From contig CBDFGN010000006.1 in assembly GCA_965247065.1 (NCBI GenBank), positions 3,100,001 to 3,164,000 on the forward strand: a stretch of 64,000 bases of DNA, in the 5' to 3' direction. How positions within the stretch are numbered: the stretch's first letter is position 1; the number at the start of each line of letters is the position of its first letter. Made by a program: the position numbers and the translations under genes. Below the pieces are notes generated by a model that worked only from the letters and a program-made list of their open reading frames with translations, did not search any database and had not been told where the DNA came from. Below, in pieces: positions 44,459 through 52,476 of the stretch. The DNA comes from CBDFGN01 sp965247065. Its GTDB lineage: Bacteria; Bacteroidota; Bacteroidia; Cytophagales; Cyclobacteriaceae.

Positions 44459-45229
44459 TCACTTCTTCAGCACGCAAAAAAAGTCAAGACACTCGGCAGT
44501 ATCATCCACCAATATGTAATCTTCATGAGTTATTGAAGCTACCAGAGTGTCGTCACCTTGCTGCAGTCTATTTCGATTCAGGCGGTTAAGAAGATCATAT
44601 GGGACCCTTAGAATGGAAGCTGGCAGTCTGTACTGCAGATCAAGAAAATCCCATCGGGTGATCCTTTCTACGGATTCCTTATTTTGCTCATAGTAGGTCA
44701 TAACCCTGGCAGTGCCACTAATACCCTTCATCGTCACTTCGGAGAAGGTGTCGCTCGCCAATTGCTCCAATTCGCTGTCGATGTACTCCCGAACGTGCCA
44801 GGGGTTCCTCGTTAATGACATCTTCCGATTAGGGGTAGTGATCAGAGCCTTCCCACCCGGTTTCAACACCCGGTGTATCTCCTTTAGAAACAATAGGTCA
44901 TTTTTGATGTGCTCAATTACTTGAAAGCTCACCACCACATTGAATCGATCATCCGAAAGGTCCTTAAGTGGCGGTATCACGGCCTGCTTGAATTCGAGGT
45001 CAGGGTATGTTACCATTAAAGAATCCAGGATTTCCCGATTTTTATCCAATCCCAGGTAGGATTCACAATGAGGCTTCAAAAGCTCAATGCCCCTACCCTC
45101 CCCGCATCCGACTTCAAGAAGATCACCGTGGATATGCGGCTGTGCTAAATAATATGCTTGCAGCAATCTTTGGTGGATTGGGTTGTCGGACCCTATTTTA
45201 TCCGACGTTATCTCAGTAGTGTAACTCAT
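44459..45229 (-). CDS. class I SAM-dependent methyltransferase
   Basis: 256 residues. HGDLLEVGCGEGRGIELLKP is motif I, YLGLDKNREILDSLMVTYPD motif II and FNVVVSFQVIEHIKNDLLFL motif III, followed by VLKPGGKALITTPNRKMSLT. It belongs to the UbiE/Methyltransf_11 group; the substrate is unknown. It is convergent with the DUF2723 gene (5-bp gap). IS982 copy 2 is inserted 38 bp upstream of its start codon and may have displaced its promoter. Confidence 0.85.
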   Translation of the reverse strand: MSYTTEITSDKIGSDNPIHQRLLQAYYLAQPHIHGDLLEVGCGEGRGIELLKPHCESYLGLDKNREILDSLMVTYPDLEFKQAVIPPLKDLSDDRFNVVVSFQVIEHIKNDLLFLKEIHRVLKPGGKALITTPNRKMSLTRNPWHVREYIDSELEQLASDTFSEVTMKGISGTARVMTYYEQNKESVERITRWDFLDLQYRLPASILRVPYDLLNRLNRNRLQQGDDTLVASITHEDYILVDDTAECLDFFCVLKK

Positions 45230-45267
45230 CGTCAGTCAACTCCAGTTGAATCCCAAAATTATAAATA

Positions 45268-46298
45268 ACGTGAGTTCGATATAAAATAGAGTAGTTTATT
45301 GATAGAAAAAAGGCAGAAAATTAGTATATTAAGTCATTGACAATCAACAAAATAACTAATATTTCTGCCTATGTTAACTGCTACTAAAATTACTGAAATT
45401 TTTTGTTCCATTGACGATTTTTGTCTGGATTTTGTCCCAAAATTGGAAAAAAGATTGCTGGGAAGTAAAAAGCGCAACAAACCTGGTAAGCTTTCTTTAT
45501 CCGAAGTAATGACTATACAGGTCTTGTTCCAGATCTCAGGATATCGAAATTTCAAGACCTTTTACAACACATACGTTTGTGGCCACTTGCGCTCCTTCTT
45601 TCCTGATGTGGTAAGCTATAACCGAATGGTAGAACTTTGTAGTGGAAGTCTTCTGCCAATGGCTATTTATCTGAAAACACAAGGGACTGGACAGTGTACA
45701 GGTATAAGTTTTATAGACAGCACTCCGTTAAGGGTCTGTCATAACAGACGGATCCATAACCATAAAGTATTTGAAGGGTTAGCTAAAAGAGGCCATTGTT
45801 CCATCGGATGGTTCTACGGGTTTAAGCTCCATCTTATCACTGCTGATACGGGTGAAATCATCGATTTTATGCTCACACCGGGCAATGTGGATGACAGAAA
45901 GCCTCTTAAAATTGAACGGTTTATTAAGAAATTATTCGGAAAGCTCTTTGGTGATAAAGGCTACATCAGTAAGGAACTTTTTAAAAATCTGTTCTTCCGC
46001 GGAGTCCATCTGATAACCAAACTCAAACGCAATATGAAGTCCTCATCCTTAACCCCCATCATGGATGCTATAATGCTCCGTAAAAGGGCTATTTGTGAGA
46101 CTATCATTGATCAACTTAAAAACATCTTCCAGATTGAACACTCCAGGCACAGGAGCCCAACTAATTTCCTTACCAACCTTTTCTCGGCTTTAATCGCTTA
46201 CAACTTTTGCGAAAAAAAGCCCTCAATCAAATTGAACTACCAGGACACCGGTCAACTCTTTCTCGCTCTTTAATCATTCCTTATTGTCGAACTCACGT
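45268..46298 (+). mobile_element. IS982-family insertion sequence, copy 2 (intergenic)
   Basis: Same 1,031-bp element as copy 1, with acgtgagttcga / tcgaactcacgt ends. The flanks taaata (45262-45267) and taatta (46299-46304) agree at five of six positions, so the target duplication is imperfect here: either one base has changed or the flanks were reassorted by recombination between copies. It lies between a methyltransferase gene and the leu operon. Confidence 0.92.
45371..46273 (+). CDS. IS982-family DDE transposase (copy 2)
   Basis: 300 residues, same sequence as the transposase at 28509-29411, complete and uninterrupted. Transcription from it would point toward leuA, which begins about 250 bp downstream. 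Confidence 0.95.
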   Translation: MLTATKITEIFCSIDDFCLDFVPKLEKRLLGSKKRNKPGKLSLSEVMTIQVLFQISGYRNFKTFYNTYVCGHLRSFFPDVVSYNRMVELCSGSLLPMAIYLKTQGTGQCTGISFIDSTPLRVCHNRRIHNHKVFEGLAKRGHCSIGWFYGFKLHLITADTGEIIDFMLTPGNVDDRKPLKIERFIKKLFGKLFGDKGYISKELFKNLFFRGVHLITKLKRNMKSSSLTPIMDAIMLRKRAICETIIDQLKNIFQIEHSRHRSPTNFLTNLFSALIAYNFCEKKPSIKLNYQDTGQLFLAL

Positions 46299-46469
46299 TA
46301 ATTAAATACAGAACTATCGGATTGGTCCATTTAATTAAACTAGAAATTGTAATTAAACCACTCACAATATACATTTTATGGAGCCTTGATTGAATATTAT
46401 ACGGAATAGTGAATCTCTAGGAATCGTAAAAGGAACTATTTTTTGTTTTTCAATTGCAGCCATTAGAAA

Positions 46470-46477
46470 TACTTTTG
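46470..46477 (+). promoter_or_regulatory. likely -7 promoter element of the leu operon
   Basis: TACTTTTG fits the Bacteroidota TAnnTTTG consensus exactly, 49 bases before the leuA ATG at 46527. A TTTTG that could serve as -33 lies at 46441-46445, slightly far (24 bases). It lies downstream of IS982 copy 2, so the operon keeps its own promoter. Confidence 0.4.
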
Positions 46478-46526
46478 AATATTATTCTATTGATCAATAT
46501 TTATGCACCAATGCATCACCAAGAAG

Positions 46527-47693
46527 ATGGCTAAAACGGTAAATATTTTCGACACAACATTGAGAGATGGTGAGCAGGTTCCGGGATGTGCTTTGAACAA
46601 AGAAGAGAAAGTCATCATTGCCAAGGCCCTGGAGGAGCTAGGGGTGGATGTCATTGAAGCTGGTTTTCCAATCTCAAGCCCAGGTGATTTCGAATCAGTA
46701 ATTGAGATCTCCAAGAACGTTTCTGACCCTGTGATCTGTGCCTTGTCGAGGGCAGTTGAACAGGACATAAGAACGGCTGGAGATGCTTTGAAATGGGCAA
46801 AAAAGTCCAGGATACATACCGGTTTGGGGACCTCGGACCTTCACATATTTACCAAACTAAAAACGACCCGGGAGAAGGTGATTGAGCGAGGAGTGGCGGC
46901 AGTAAAATTGGCCAAGTCTCTGGTTGAAGATGTTGAATTCTACGCCGAGGACGCGGGGAGAACAGACAATGAATACTTGGCCCAGGTAATTGAGGCCGTG
47001 ATCAAAGCAGGGGCCACGGTTGTTAACATCCCTGATACTACAGGCTATTGTCTGCCCGAAGAGTACGGCCAGAAGATAAGATTCTTAAAGGAAAATGTTA
47101 GCGGCATTGAAAAGGTTACAATTTCAGCGCACTGCCATAATGACCTTGGCCTGGCAACAGCTAATTCAGTGGCCGGAGTTCAAAATGGAGCGCGACAAGT
47201 TGAGTGCACAGTCAACGGTATTGGTGAGAGGGCCGGAAATACTTCGATGGAAGAGGTTGTCATGGTCTTACGAAAGCACAATTGGCTGGATTTTGAAACT
47301 AACATTGACACTACTCAATTCTTTTCGATTAGCCATTTAGTATCTGAAACAATGAGGACGCCTGTGCAACCGAATAAAGCCATTGTAGGAAGCAATGCTT
47401 TTGCACACTCTTCGGGCATTCATCAGGACGGAGTGATCAAGAACCGGCAAAACTATGAGATCATTGATCCCAAGGAAGTGGGCGTCAACCATTCCTCCAT
47501 CATATTGACCGCCCGTTCCGGAAGGGCCGCACTTGCCTTTAAGATCCGGCAATTGAATATAGACATTACAGATGCAGAAATTGACCGGATCTATCCTAAA
47601 TTCTTGGAGATGGCGGATCACATTAAAGTAGTCAATGAGAGTGATTTGATGGAATTATTGGTTAATAATTCCATTGTGGCCGCCAATTTATAG
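46527..47693 (+). CDS. leuA: 2-isopropylmalate synthase, short form
   Basis: Condenses acetyl-CoA and 2-oxoisovalerate in the first step of leucine synthesis. About 388 residues from the ATG at 46527 (MAKTVNIFDTTLRDGEQVPG); an upstream ATG at 46503 would add an unconserved MHQCITKK. The DTTLRDGEQ metal/catalytic motif, VTISAHCHNDLGLATANSVA (HxH metal site) and NGIGERAGNTSMEEVVM are present. The protein ends after the catalytic barrel and linker, so the C-terminal LeuA dimer domain that binds leucine in long forms (about 510 residues) is missing. It heads leuA-leuC-leuD-leuB. Confidence 0.93.
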   Translation: MAKTVNIFDTTLRDGEQVPGCALNKEEKVIIAKALEELGVDVIEAGFPISSPGDFESVIEISKNVSDPVICALSRAVEQDIRTAGDALKWAKKSRIHTGLGTSDLHIFTKLKTTREKVIERGVAAVKLAKSLVEDVEFYAEDAGRTDNEYLAQVIEAVIKAGATVVNIPDTTGYCLPEEYGQKIRFLKENVSGIEKVTISAHCHNDLGLATANSVAGVQNGARQVECTVNGIGERAGNTSMEEVVMVLRKHNWLDFETNIDTTQFFSISHLVSETMRTPVQPNKAIVGSNAFAHSSGIHQDGVIKNRQNYEIIDPKEVGVNHSSIILTARSGRAALAFKIRQLNIDITDAEIDRIYPKFLEMADHIKVVNESDLMELLVNNSIVAANL

Positions 47694-47709
47694 TACCTAA
47701 ACACTTAAG

Positions 47710-49110
47710 ATGAAACAGAGAACCTTATTTGATAAGATATGGGACCAACATGTGGTTACTGTCGTTCCCGACGGCCCCAGTTTGATTTACATAGACCGTC
47801 ATTTTATTCATGAGGTAACCAGTCCTCAGGCCTTCGCTGGACTAGAGGAGCGAGGATTAGGAGTTTATCGTCCAAAGCAGACCATCGCTACAGCTGACCA
47901 TAATGTCCCAACTAAAAATCAGCATCTCCCAATCAGTAATGAGCTTTCACGCTTGCAAGTTCAAAAACTGGCTGATAACTGTGAGAAATTCGGAGTCGAA
48001 TTATATGGGCTGGGGCACCCATACCAGGGAATTGTCCATGTCATTGGGCCGGAGCTCGGAATCACCTTGCCAGGTATGACAATCGTTTGCGGTGATAGTC
48101 ATACTTCGACCCACGGTGCCTTTGGCACCATCGCCTTCGGCATTGGAACCAGCGAGGTAGAGCAAGTGCTGGCTACCCAAAGCATTTTGCAATCCAGGCC
48201 CAGGACCATGCGCATCAACGTCAATGGGGAGTTGAATCCCGGGGTACTCTCAAAAGATGTCATCCTGTACATTATATCCGAGATCTCGGCCAGCGGGGGG
48301 ACAGGGTATTTCGTTGAGTACGCCGGCACTGCCATAGAGCATTTTTCTATGGAGGCCCGGATGACAATCTGTAATATGAGTATCGAGATGGGGGCCCGTG
48401 GCGGAATGATTGCGCCCGATGAATCCACATTCGAATATGTTAAGGGGCGGGAATTTGCGCCTACTGGATCCGATTGGGACAGGAAATTGGATTATTGGAA
48501 AACCCTGCCAACCGACCTTGGCGCCGAATTCGACCTCGAGTATAATTTTGAGGCCTCAGAAATTGAACCCATGATTACTTACGGAACCAATCCCGGTATG
48601 GGAATCAGAATAACCGGCAAGATCCCAGCCCTGACTGAGATCGATGAACAATCGGTTGCAACCTACCAAAAGTCCGTTGAGTACATGGGTCTGGATCCCG
48701 GATCCCAGTTGCTTGGAAGACCCATTGAATACGTTTTCATCGGAAGTTGTACCAATTCGAGAATTGAGGATTTAAGGCTGGTAGCCAGCTTTATAAAAGG
48801 AAAAAGGAAGGCTGATAACGTGAACGTGTTGATCATACCAGGCTCAAAACAGGTCGAGAAGCAAGCCCTGCAGGAAGGACTGGATCGAGTTTTCGCAGAA
48901 GCCGGATTTGAATTGCGTCAGCCTGGTTGCTCTGCCTGTTTAGGGATGAATGATGACAAAGTTCCGAAGGGCTCCTACTGCGTTTCTACCTCTAATCGAA
49001 ACTTTGAGGGCCGTCAAGGACCAGGAGCCCGGACCCTGCTGGCCAGTCCGTTGACAGCGGCAGCCGCGGCTCTTACCGGAAAAATATCTGACGTACGCGA
49101 AATAATCTGA
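47710..49110 (+). CDS. leuC: 3-isopropylmalate dehydratase large subunit
   Basis: Aconitase-family subunit isomerising 2- to 3-isopropylmalate. 466 residues. The 4Fe-4S cysteines are in FIGSCTNSRIEDLRLVASFI and GCSACLGMNDDKVPKGSYCV; VCGDSHTSTHGAFGTIAFGI is the family substrate motif. It starts MKQRTLFDKIWDQHVV, typical of LeuC, 16 bp after leuA, and ends in TGA 4 bp before leuD. It works with LeuD at 49115. Confidence 0.97.
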   Translation: MKQRTLFDKIWDQHVVTVVPDGPSLIYIDRHFIHEVTSPQAFAGLEERGLGVYRPKQTIATADHNVPTKNQHLPISNELSRLQVQKLADNCEKFGVELYGLGHPYQGIVHVIGPELGITLPGMTIVCGDSHTSTHGAFGTIAFGIGTSEVEQVLATQSILQSRPRTMRINVNGELNPGVLSKDVILYIISEISASGGTGYFVEYAGTAIEHFSMEARMTICNMSIEMGARGGMIAPDESTFEYVKGREFAPTGSDWDRKLDYWKTLPTDLGAEFDLEYNFEASEIEPMITYGTNPGMGIRITGKIPALTEIDEQSVATYQKSVEYMGLDPGSQLLGRPIEYVFIGSCTNSRIEDLRLVASFIKGKRKADNVNVLIIPGSKQVEKQALQEGLDRVFAEAGFELRQPGCSACLGMNDDKVPKGSYCVSTSNRNFEGRQGPGARTLLASPLTAAAAALTGKISDVREII

Positions 49111-49114
49111 TTCG

Positions 49115-49714
49115 ATGGACAAGTTTACGACCCTGACATCTACTTGTGTCCCGTTGCCAATTGAAAACGTGGACACCGATCAGATAATACCAGCGCGATT
49201 TCTCAAAGCCACTTCACGAGAAGGATTCGGCAAGAATCTTTTTCGGGACTGGAGATATGCCGATGATGGCTCTGAAAAGCCGGATTTCGTGCTGAACAAT
49301 CCCTTGTATTCCGGGAGAATCATCGTATCAGGACGAAATTTTGGCAGCGGCTCCAGTCGTGAGCACGCCGCTTGGGCTCTTTATGACCATGGATTTCGAG
49401 CCGTCATATCCAGCTTCTTTGCGGACATATTCAAGAACAATGCGTTGAATAATGGCCTTTTGCCTGCACAAGTGTCGGAAACATTCCTGAAAAACATTTT
49501 TGAGTCCATTGAAAAGGATTCAAATTCCAAAATATCCATAGATCTTGAACAACAATCATTGGTAATTGACTCTACCCGGCAGATGGAGAAATTTGACATC
49601 AACAGCTATAAGAAGTTGTGCCTGATGAATGGTTATAATGACCTGGACTTCCTGATAAGTAAAAAGGCGGAGATCAGCGAATTTGAATCAAACAGTATTT
49701 ACTTAACCAAGTGA
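49115..49714 (+). CDS. leuD: 3-isopropylmalate dehydratase small subunit
   Basis: 199 residues forming the swivelling domain that completes the LeuCD active site. Marks: PLPIENVDTDQIIPARFLKA near the N-terminus, then GRNFGSGSSREHAAWALYDH, which carries the catalytic serine loop, and VISSFFADIFKNNALNNGLL. The stop overlaps the GTG of leuB by four bases (GTGA), so translation is coupled. Confidence 0.97.
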   Translation: MDKFTTLTSTCVPLPIENVDTDQIIPARFLKATSREGFGKNLFRDWRYADDGSEKPDFVLNNPLYSGRIIVSGRNFGSGSSREHAAWALYDHGFRAVISSFFADIFKNNALNNGLLPAQVSETFLKNIFESIEKDSNSKISIDLEQQSLVIDSTRQMEKFDINSYKKLCLMNGYNDLDFLISKKAEISEFESNSIYLTK

Positions 49715-50802
49715 CCAAAGAACAAAAAAAAATTGCTGTGCTGCCAGGAGATGGCATTGGACCGGAAGTTATTGGTCAGGCCCTGAAAGTTCTCGAGGCT
49801 GTTAAATCGAGCGCCCGATACGAGCTCTCCACCAAGGAGGCCTTAGTTGGAGCTCACGCAATTGACGTGGAGGGCGATCCGTTTCCTGCCTCCACCGAGA
49901 AAATTTGCCGCGAGTCAGATGCGATCTTATTCGGAGCCATCGGACATCCTAAATACGATAATGATCCTAAGGCAAAAGTGCGACCCGAGCGGGGTCTGCT
50001 TGGTATGCGAAAAAGTTTGGGTCTTTATGCCAACATCAGACCAGTTACCAGCTACCCGGAACTGGCTGATCTCTCCCCGTTAAAGAAGGGCATCATTCAG
50101 CATGTGGATTTCGTGGTGTTCAGGGAATTAACCGGCGGCATTTATTTTGGCAAACCCAGGGGACGATCGGAAGATGGTCAAACTGCCTACGATACCTGCG
50201 TATACTCCAAAGAAGAGATCATCCGGGTTTCCAAGCTGGCTTTTGAGGCGGCCCGATTGCGGAACAACCAGGTGACGCTTGTCGACAAGGCCAATGTATT
50301 GGCTACTTCCCGGCTTTGGAGAGAAACCGTAAAGCAGCTTTCTGAGCAATACTCTGACGTCGAATTGGATTTTCTTTTCGTCGACAATGCGGCCATGAAG
50401 ATCATCCAAAATCCCGGTGACTTCGATGTAGTGTTGACCGAGAATATGTTCGGCGACATTATTACTGATGAGGCCTCGGTGATCACCGGGTCTTTGGGGA
50501 TGCTGCCTTCAGCCTCGATGGGTGATCAGGTCGGTCTTTACGAGCCGATCCATGGATCGTGGCCCGAAGCTGCTGGACAGAACCGGGCTAACCCAATTGC
50601 CGCAATATTGTCCCTGGCAATGTTGTTCGAGTATTCGTTCGGCATGAAAACCGAAAGTGACCGAATCCGAGACGCAGTTTCAAATGTAATTCAGGACCGG
50701 TACCTGACCGAGGATCTGAATCCCGGGGATCCAAAAACCTGTGAGGAAGTGGGATCTCGAATAGCCAATCATGTAACTGAGAGTTCCGCGGTTGCCCACT
50801 AG
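49711..50802 (+). CDS. leuB: 3-isopropylmalate dehydrogenase
   Basis: Oxidatively decarboxylates 3-isopropylmalate, giving 2-oxoisocaproate. 363 residues starting at GTG 49711 (MTKEQKKIAVLPGDGIGPEV). Substrate and metal residues appear in VRPERGLLGMRKSLGLYANI, VVFRELTGGIYFGKPRGRSE and ENMFGDIITDEASVITGSLG, and LYEPIHGSWPEAAGQNRANP is the cofactor region. The length is typical. Its TAG stop shares the palindrome CTAG (50799-50802) with the stop of the convergent aminotransferase gene. Confidence 0.97.
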   Translation: MTKEQKKIAVLPGDGIGPEVIGQALKVLEAVKSSARYELSTKEALVGAHAIDVEGDPFPASTEKICRESDAILFGAIGHPKYDNDPKAKVRPERGLLGMRKSLGLYANIRPVTSYPELADLSPLKKGIIQHVDFVVFRELTGGIYFGKPRGRSEDGQTAYDTCVYSKEEIIRVSKLAFEAARLRNNQVTLVDKANVLATSRLWRETVKQLSEQYSDVELDFLFVDNAAMKIIQNPGDFDVVLTENMFGDIITDEASVITGSLGMLPSASMGDQVGLYEPIHGSWPEAAGQNRANPIAAILSLAMLFEYSFGMKTESDRIRDAVSNVIQDRYLTEDLNPGDPKTCEEVGSRIANHVTESSAVAH

Positions 50803-52112
50803 GAGGATCCTAGGAACTCGGATATGCCATCCCGGATAAGGCCAAAAGTTGTGACCAGGGCCGCATCGTCCTCTTCTAGAAGTGTGACTCTGAAGCCGTA
50901 TAGTTCCGAACAAAAGGATGAAACCGGAACCACGCATACACCAGTTGCACCCAGTAGATAATAAGCAAATCGGGTATCAAGACCTATTGCTCCATTCTCT
51001 GAGCAGACCCATTCTTTTACCAAGTCCGCAATGGTGGGGTTCGAAATGGAGAGCGATTGTTGGTGGTTAAGCGCTTCATCCCGGAAGATGATTGAGTTAT
51101 AGAAGGCACCGTAGGTCCTATTGAAATAAATTTCATCTATACCTGCCAAAATTTCAGCAATCGTATCACTTCTCTTCCCAATCTGAATATTAAGGCCTGT
51201 CCTAAAGTCTTCATACTCTTGGTGACCCATGATCCTGGGAATCGCTAATTGGGGGAGTTTGGTTGAGCAAACTTCGATCATCTTAGAATCCTCGAGGGTC
51301 GTGCAAAGTCGATCAAAACTCTCATCCTGTTTCCGATTGTAGAACTCCGCCCATCCGCAACGGGCTCCAGGCCATGGGAATTCCTTGGAAATACCTTTCA
51401 ACGCAATCCCGGGAACATCGTTAATAATTTCCGCAAGGGAATAGGATCGGGCACCGTTGTAGACAATATTCAGATAGATCTCATCGCTGACCAGGAATAG
51501 ATCGAATTCCCTGGCGATCTCTACAATTCGCTTTAACGTCTCCAGGGGATAAACCATTCCGGTTGGATTGTCCGGGTTAATAATCAAAATCCCGACGATG
51601 CTAGGGTTGTACTTGATCTTAAGATACAGATCGTCGACGTCAGGATACCAGTTGTCCTTTGGATCCAATCGGTAGGTCAGCGGATGATCATTTGCATGGG
51701 CTGCTTCGGCAGAAGAATGAGTGGAATATGCCGGAGAAGGTCCAATCACTCGGGATGTGGGCAAAATGTATTGATAGATCTTGGAGATAGCGTCTCCCAG
51801 GCCATTAAAAAACAGGATATCATCAGAATCGATTCGGGCACCTCCAAGGGCATTCGTTTTGGCAGCCAAAAAATCCCTGGTTTCGGGGACTCCCTTTGAA
51901 TGACAATAGCTATACGTATCATCCTTCTGAACCAGATCAACCAGGATCTCTCTCATCCAGGGAGGCACACGGCAGCCCTTTTGAACCGGGTCTCCGATAT
52001 TTTCCCAATAGACTTGCTGACCCAATTCCTGAACTTGATGGGCCTTTTTTACAATTCCGCGAATCTCATACTGGAGCTCCTTCGCTCCCGAACGCATTAG
52101 TCGTTGTCTCAT
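50799..52112 (-). CDS. AlaA-like PLP-dependent aminotransferase
   Basis: 437-residue fold-type I, class I/II aminotransferase. LQYEIRGIVKKAHQVQELGQ and NIGDPVQKGCRVPPW resemble the start of E. coli AlaA (glutamate-pyruvate aminotransferase). GILIINPDNPTGMVYPLETL and LFLVSDEIYLNIVYNGA bind PLP; the Schiff-base Lys is in ALKGISKEFPWPGARCGWAE. The likely reaction is transfer between glutamate and pyruvate or another 2-oxo acid, making alanine. Expression appears to be controlled by attenuation: promoter, short leader peptide with four alanine codons, antiterminator and terminator lie just upstream (52121-52294). Confidence 0.88.
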   Translation of the reverse strand: MRQRLMRSGAKELQYEIRGIVKKAHQVQELGQQVYWENIGDPVQKGCRVPPWMREILVDLVQKDDTYSYCHSKGVPETRDFLAAKTNALGGARIDSDDILFFNGLGDAISKIYQYILPTSRVIGPSPAYSTHSSAEAAHANDHPLTYRLDPKDNWYPDVDDLYLKIKYNPSIVGILIINPDNPTGMVYPLETLKRIVEIAREFDLFLVSDEIYLNIVYNGARSYSLAEIINDVPGIALKGISKEFPWPGARCGWAEFYNRKQDESFDRLCTTLEDSKMIEVCSTKLPQLAIPRIMGHQEYEDFRTGLNIQIGKRSDTIAEILAGIDEIYFNRTYGAFYNSIIFRDEALNHQQSLSISNPTIADLVKEWVCSENGAIGLDTRFAYYLLGATGVCVVPVSSFCSELYGFRVTLLEEDDAALVTTFGLIRDGISEFLGSS

Positions 52113-52120
52113 TTCCGTGT

Positions 52121-52150
52121 AAAAAAAAAGTCCCGAATGTTATCCGGGAC
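52121..52150 (-). terminator. intrinsic terminator of an attenuator, just before the aminotransferase start
   Basis: On the minus strand GTCCCG-gataacatt-CGGGAC (52150-52130) is followed by nine T (52129-52121), and the ATG comes eight bases later at 52112. The 5' arm CCCGGATAAC can instead pair with GTTATCTCGGG inside the leader reading frame (about 52190-52201) with one bulged base, which would prevent the terminator from forming. Confidence 0.8.
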
Positions 52151-52184
52151 CAAACTGTCAAAATCATATTTATGCAAACAGCGT

Positions 52185-52250
52185 TTATAACCCGAGATAA
52201 CCTCCAGGATTTATTGATGCCGCTGCCGCTATCATAAATAGTATTGTCAT
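52185..52250 (-). CDS. putative attenuator leader peptide with four consecutive alanine codons
   Basis: A 21-residue frame, MTILFMIAAAASINPGGYLG plus a final Leu, ATG at 52250 to TAA at 52187-52185. Codons 8-11 are GCG GCA GCG GCA. The bases encoding the last residues (GGT TAT CTC GGG) can pair with the 5' arm of the terminator. A ribosome stalled for lack of charged tRNA-Ala would leave this segment free and allow read-through; a ribosome reaching the stop would cover it and allow termination. The start lies only a few bases from the predicted transcription start. ATA codons (3 Ile) could also be the sensed ones. The peptide's translation is inference. Confidence 0.62.
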   Translation of the reverse strand: MTILFMIAAAASINPGGYLGL

Positions 52251-52263
52251 AACTAAGACTCCG

Positions 52264-52294
52264 CAAGTATAAAAAGGCCTGAACTTAAATGCAA
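52264..52294 (-). promoter_or_regulatory. promoter of the attenuator-aminotransferase unit
   Basis: Minus strand TTG (52294-52292), 20 bases, then TATACTTG (52271-52264), one mismatch from the Bacteroidota TAnnTTTG -7 element at near-ideal spacing. Transcription would start near 52257, about seven bases before the leader ATG. Confidence 0.55.
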
Positions 52295-52476
52295 GAGGGT
52301 AAGGGAGATTAGTGGGAGTCAACATATGGGTCAGGAAACAACAGATGCGGTCCGAGACCTCGGTCCCGCGCTATGTCGGCTGGACCGAATTAAGCTTCTT
52401 GGCGATGCCAAGTATCAAGTAAGGTAAAAGGGGGGAGGGCAGTATGGCCCCTTGCAAACAGGCCTTGAGATAGTGG

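Noticed and set aside
46299..46526. Leader peptide or T-box in front of leuA
   Set aside because: No leucine-rich short frame, terminator hairpin or T-box core could be found in the 228 bases between IS982 and leuA; only a promoter-like box is supportable.
46503..46526. Upstream ATG giving MHQCITKK as the leuA start
   Set aside because: The eight residues are not conserved in the family, and the ATG at 46527 begins directly at the conserved MAKTVNIFDTTLRDGEQ.
52300..52476. Second structured RNA between the GNAT gene and the attenuator
   Set aside because: An imperfect inverted repeat (ggtccgagacctcggtcc) is present, but there is no further support such as a U tract or conserved core.
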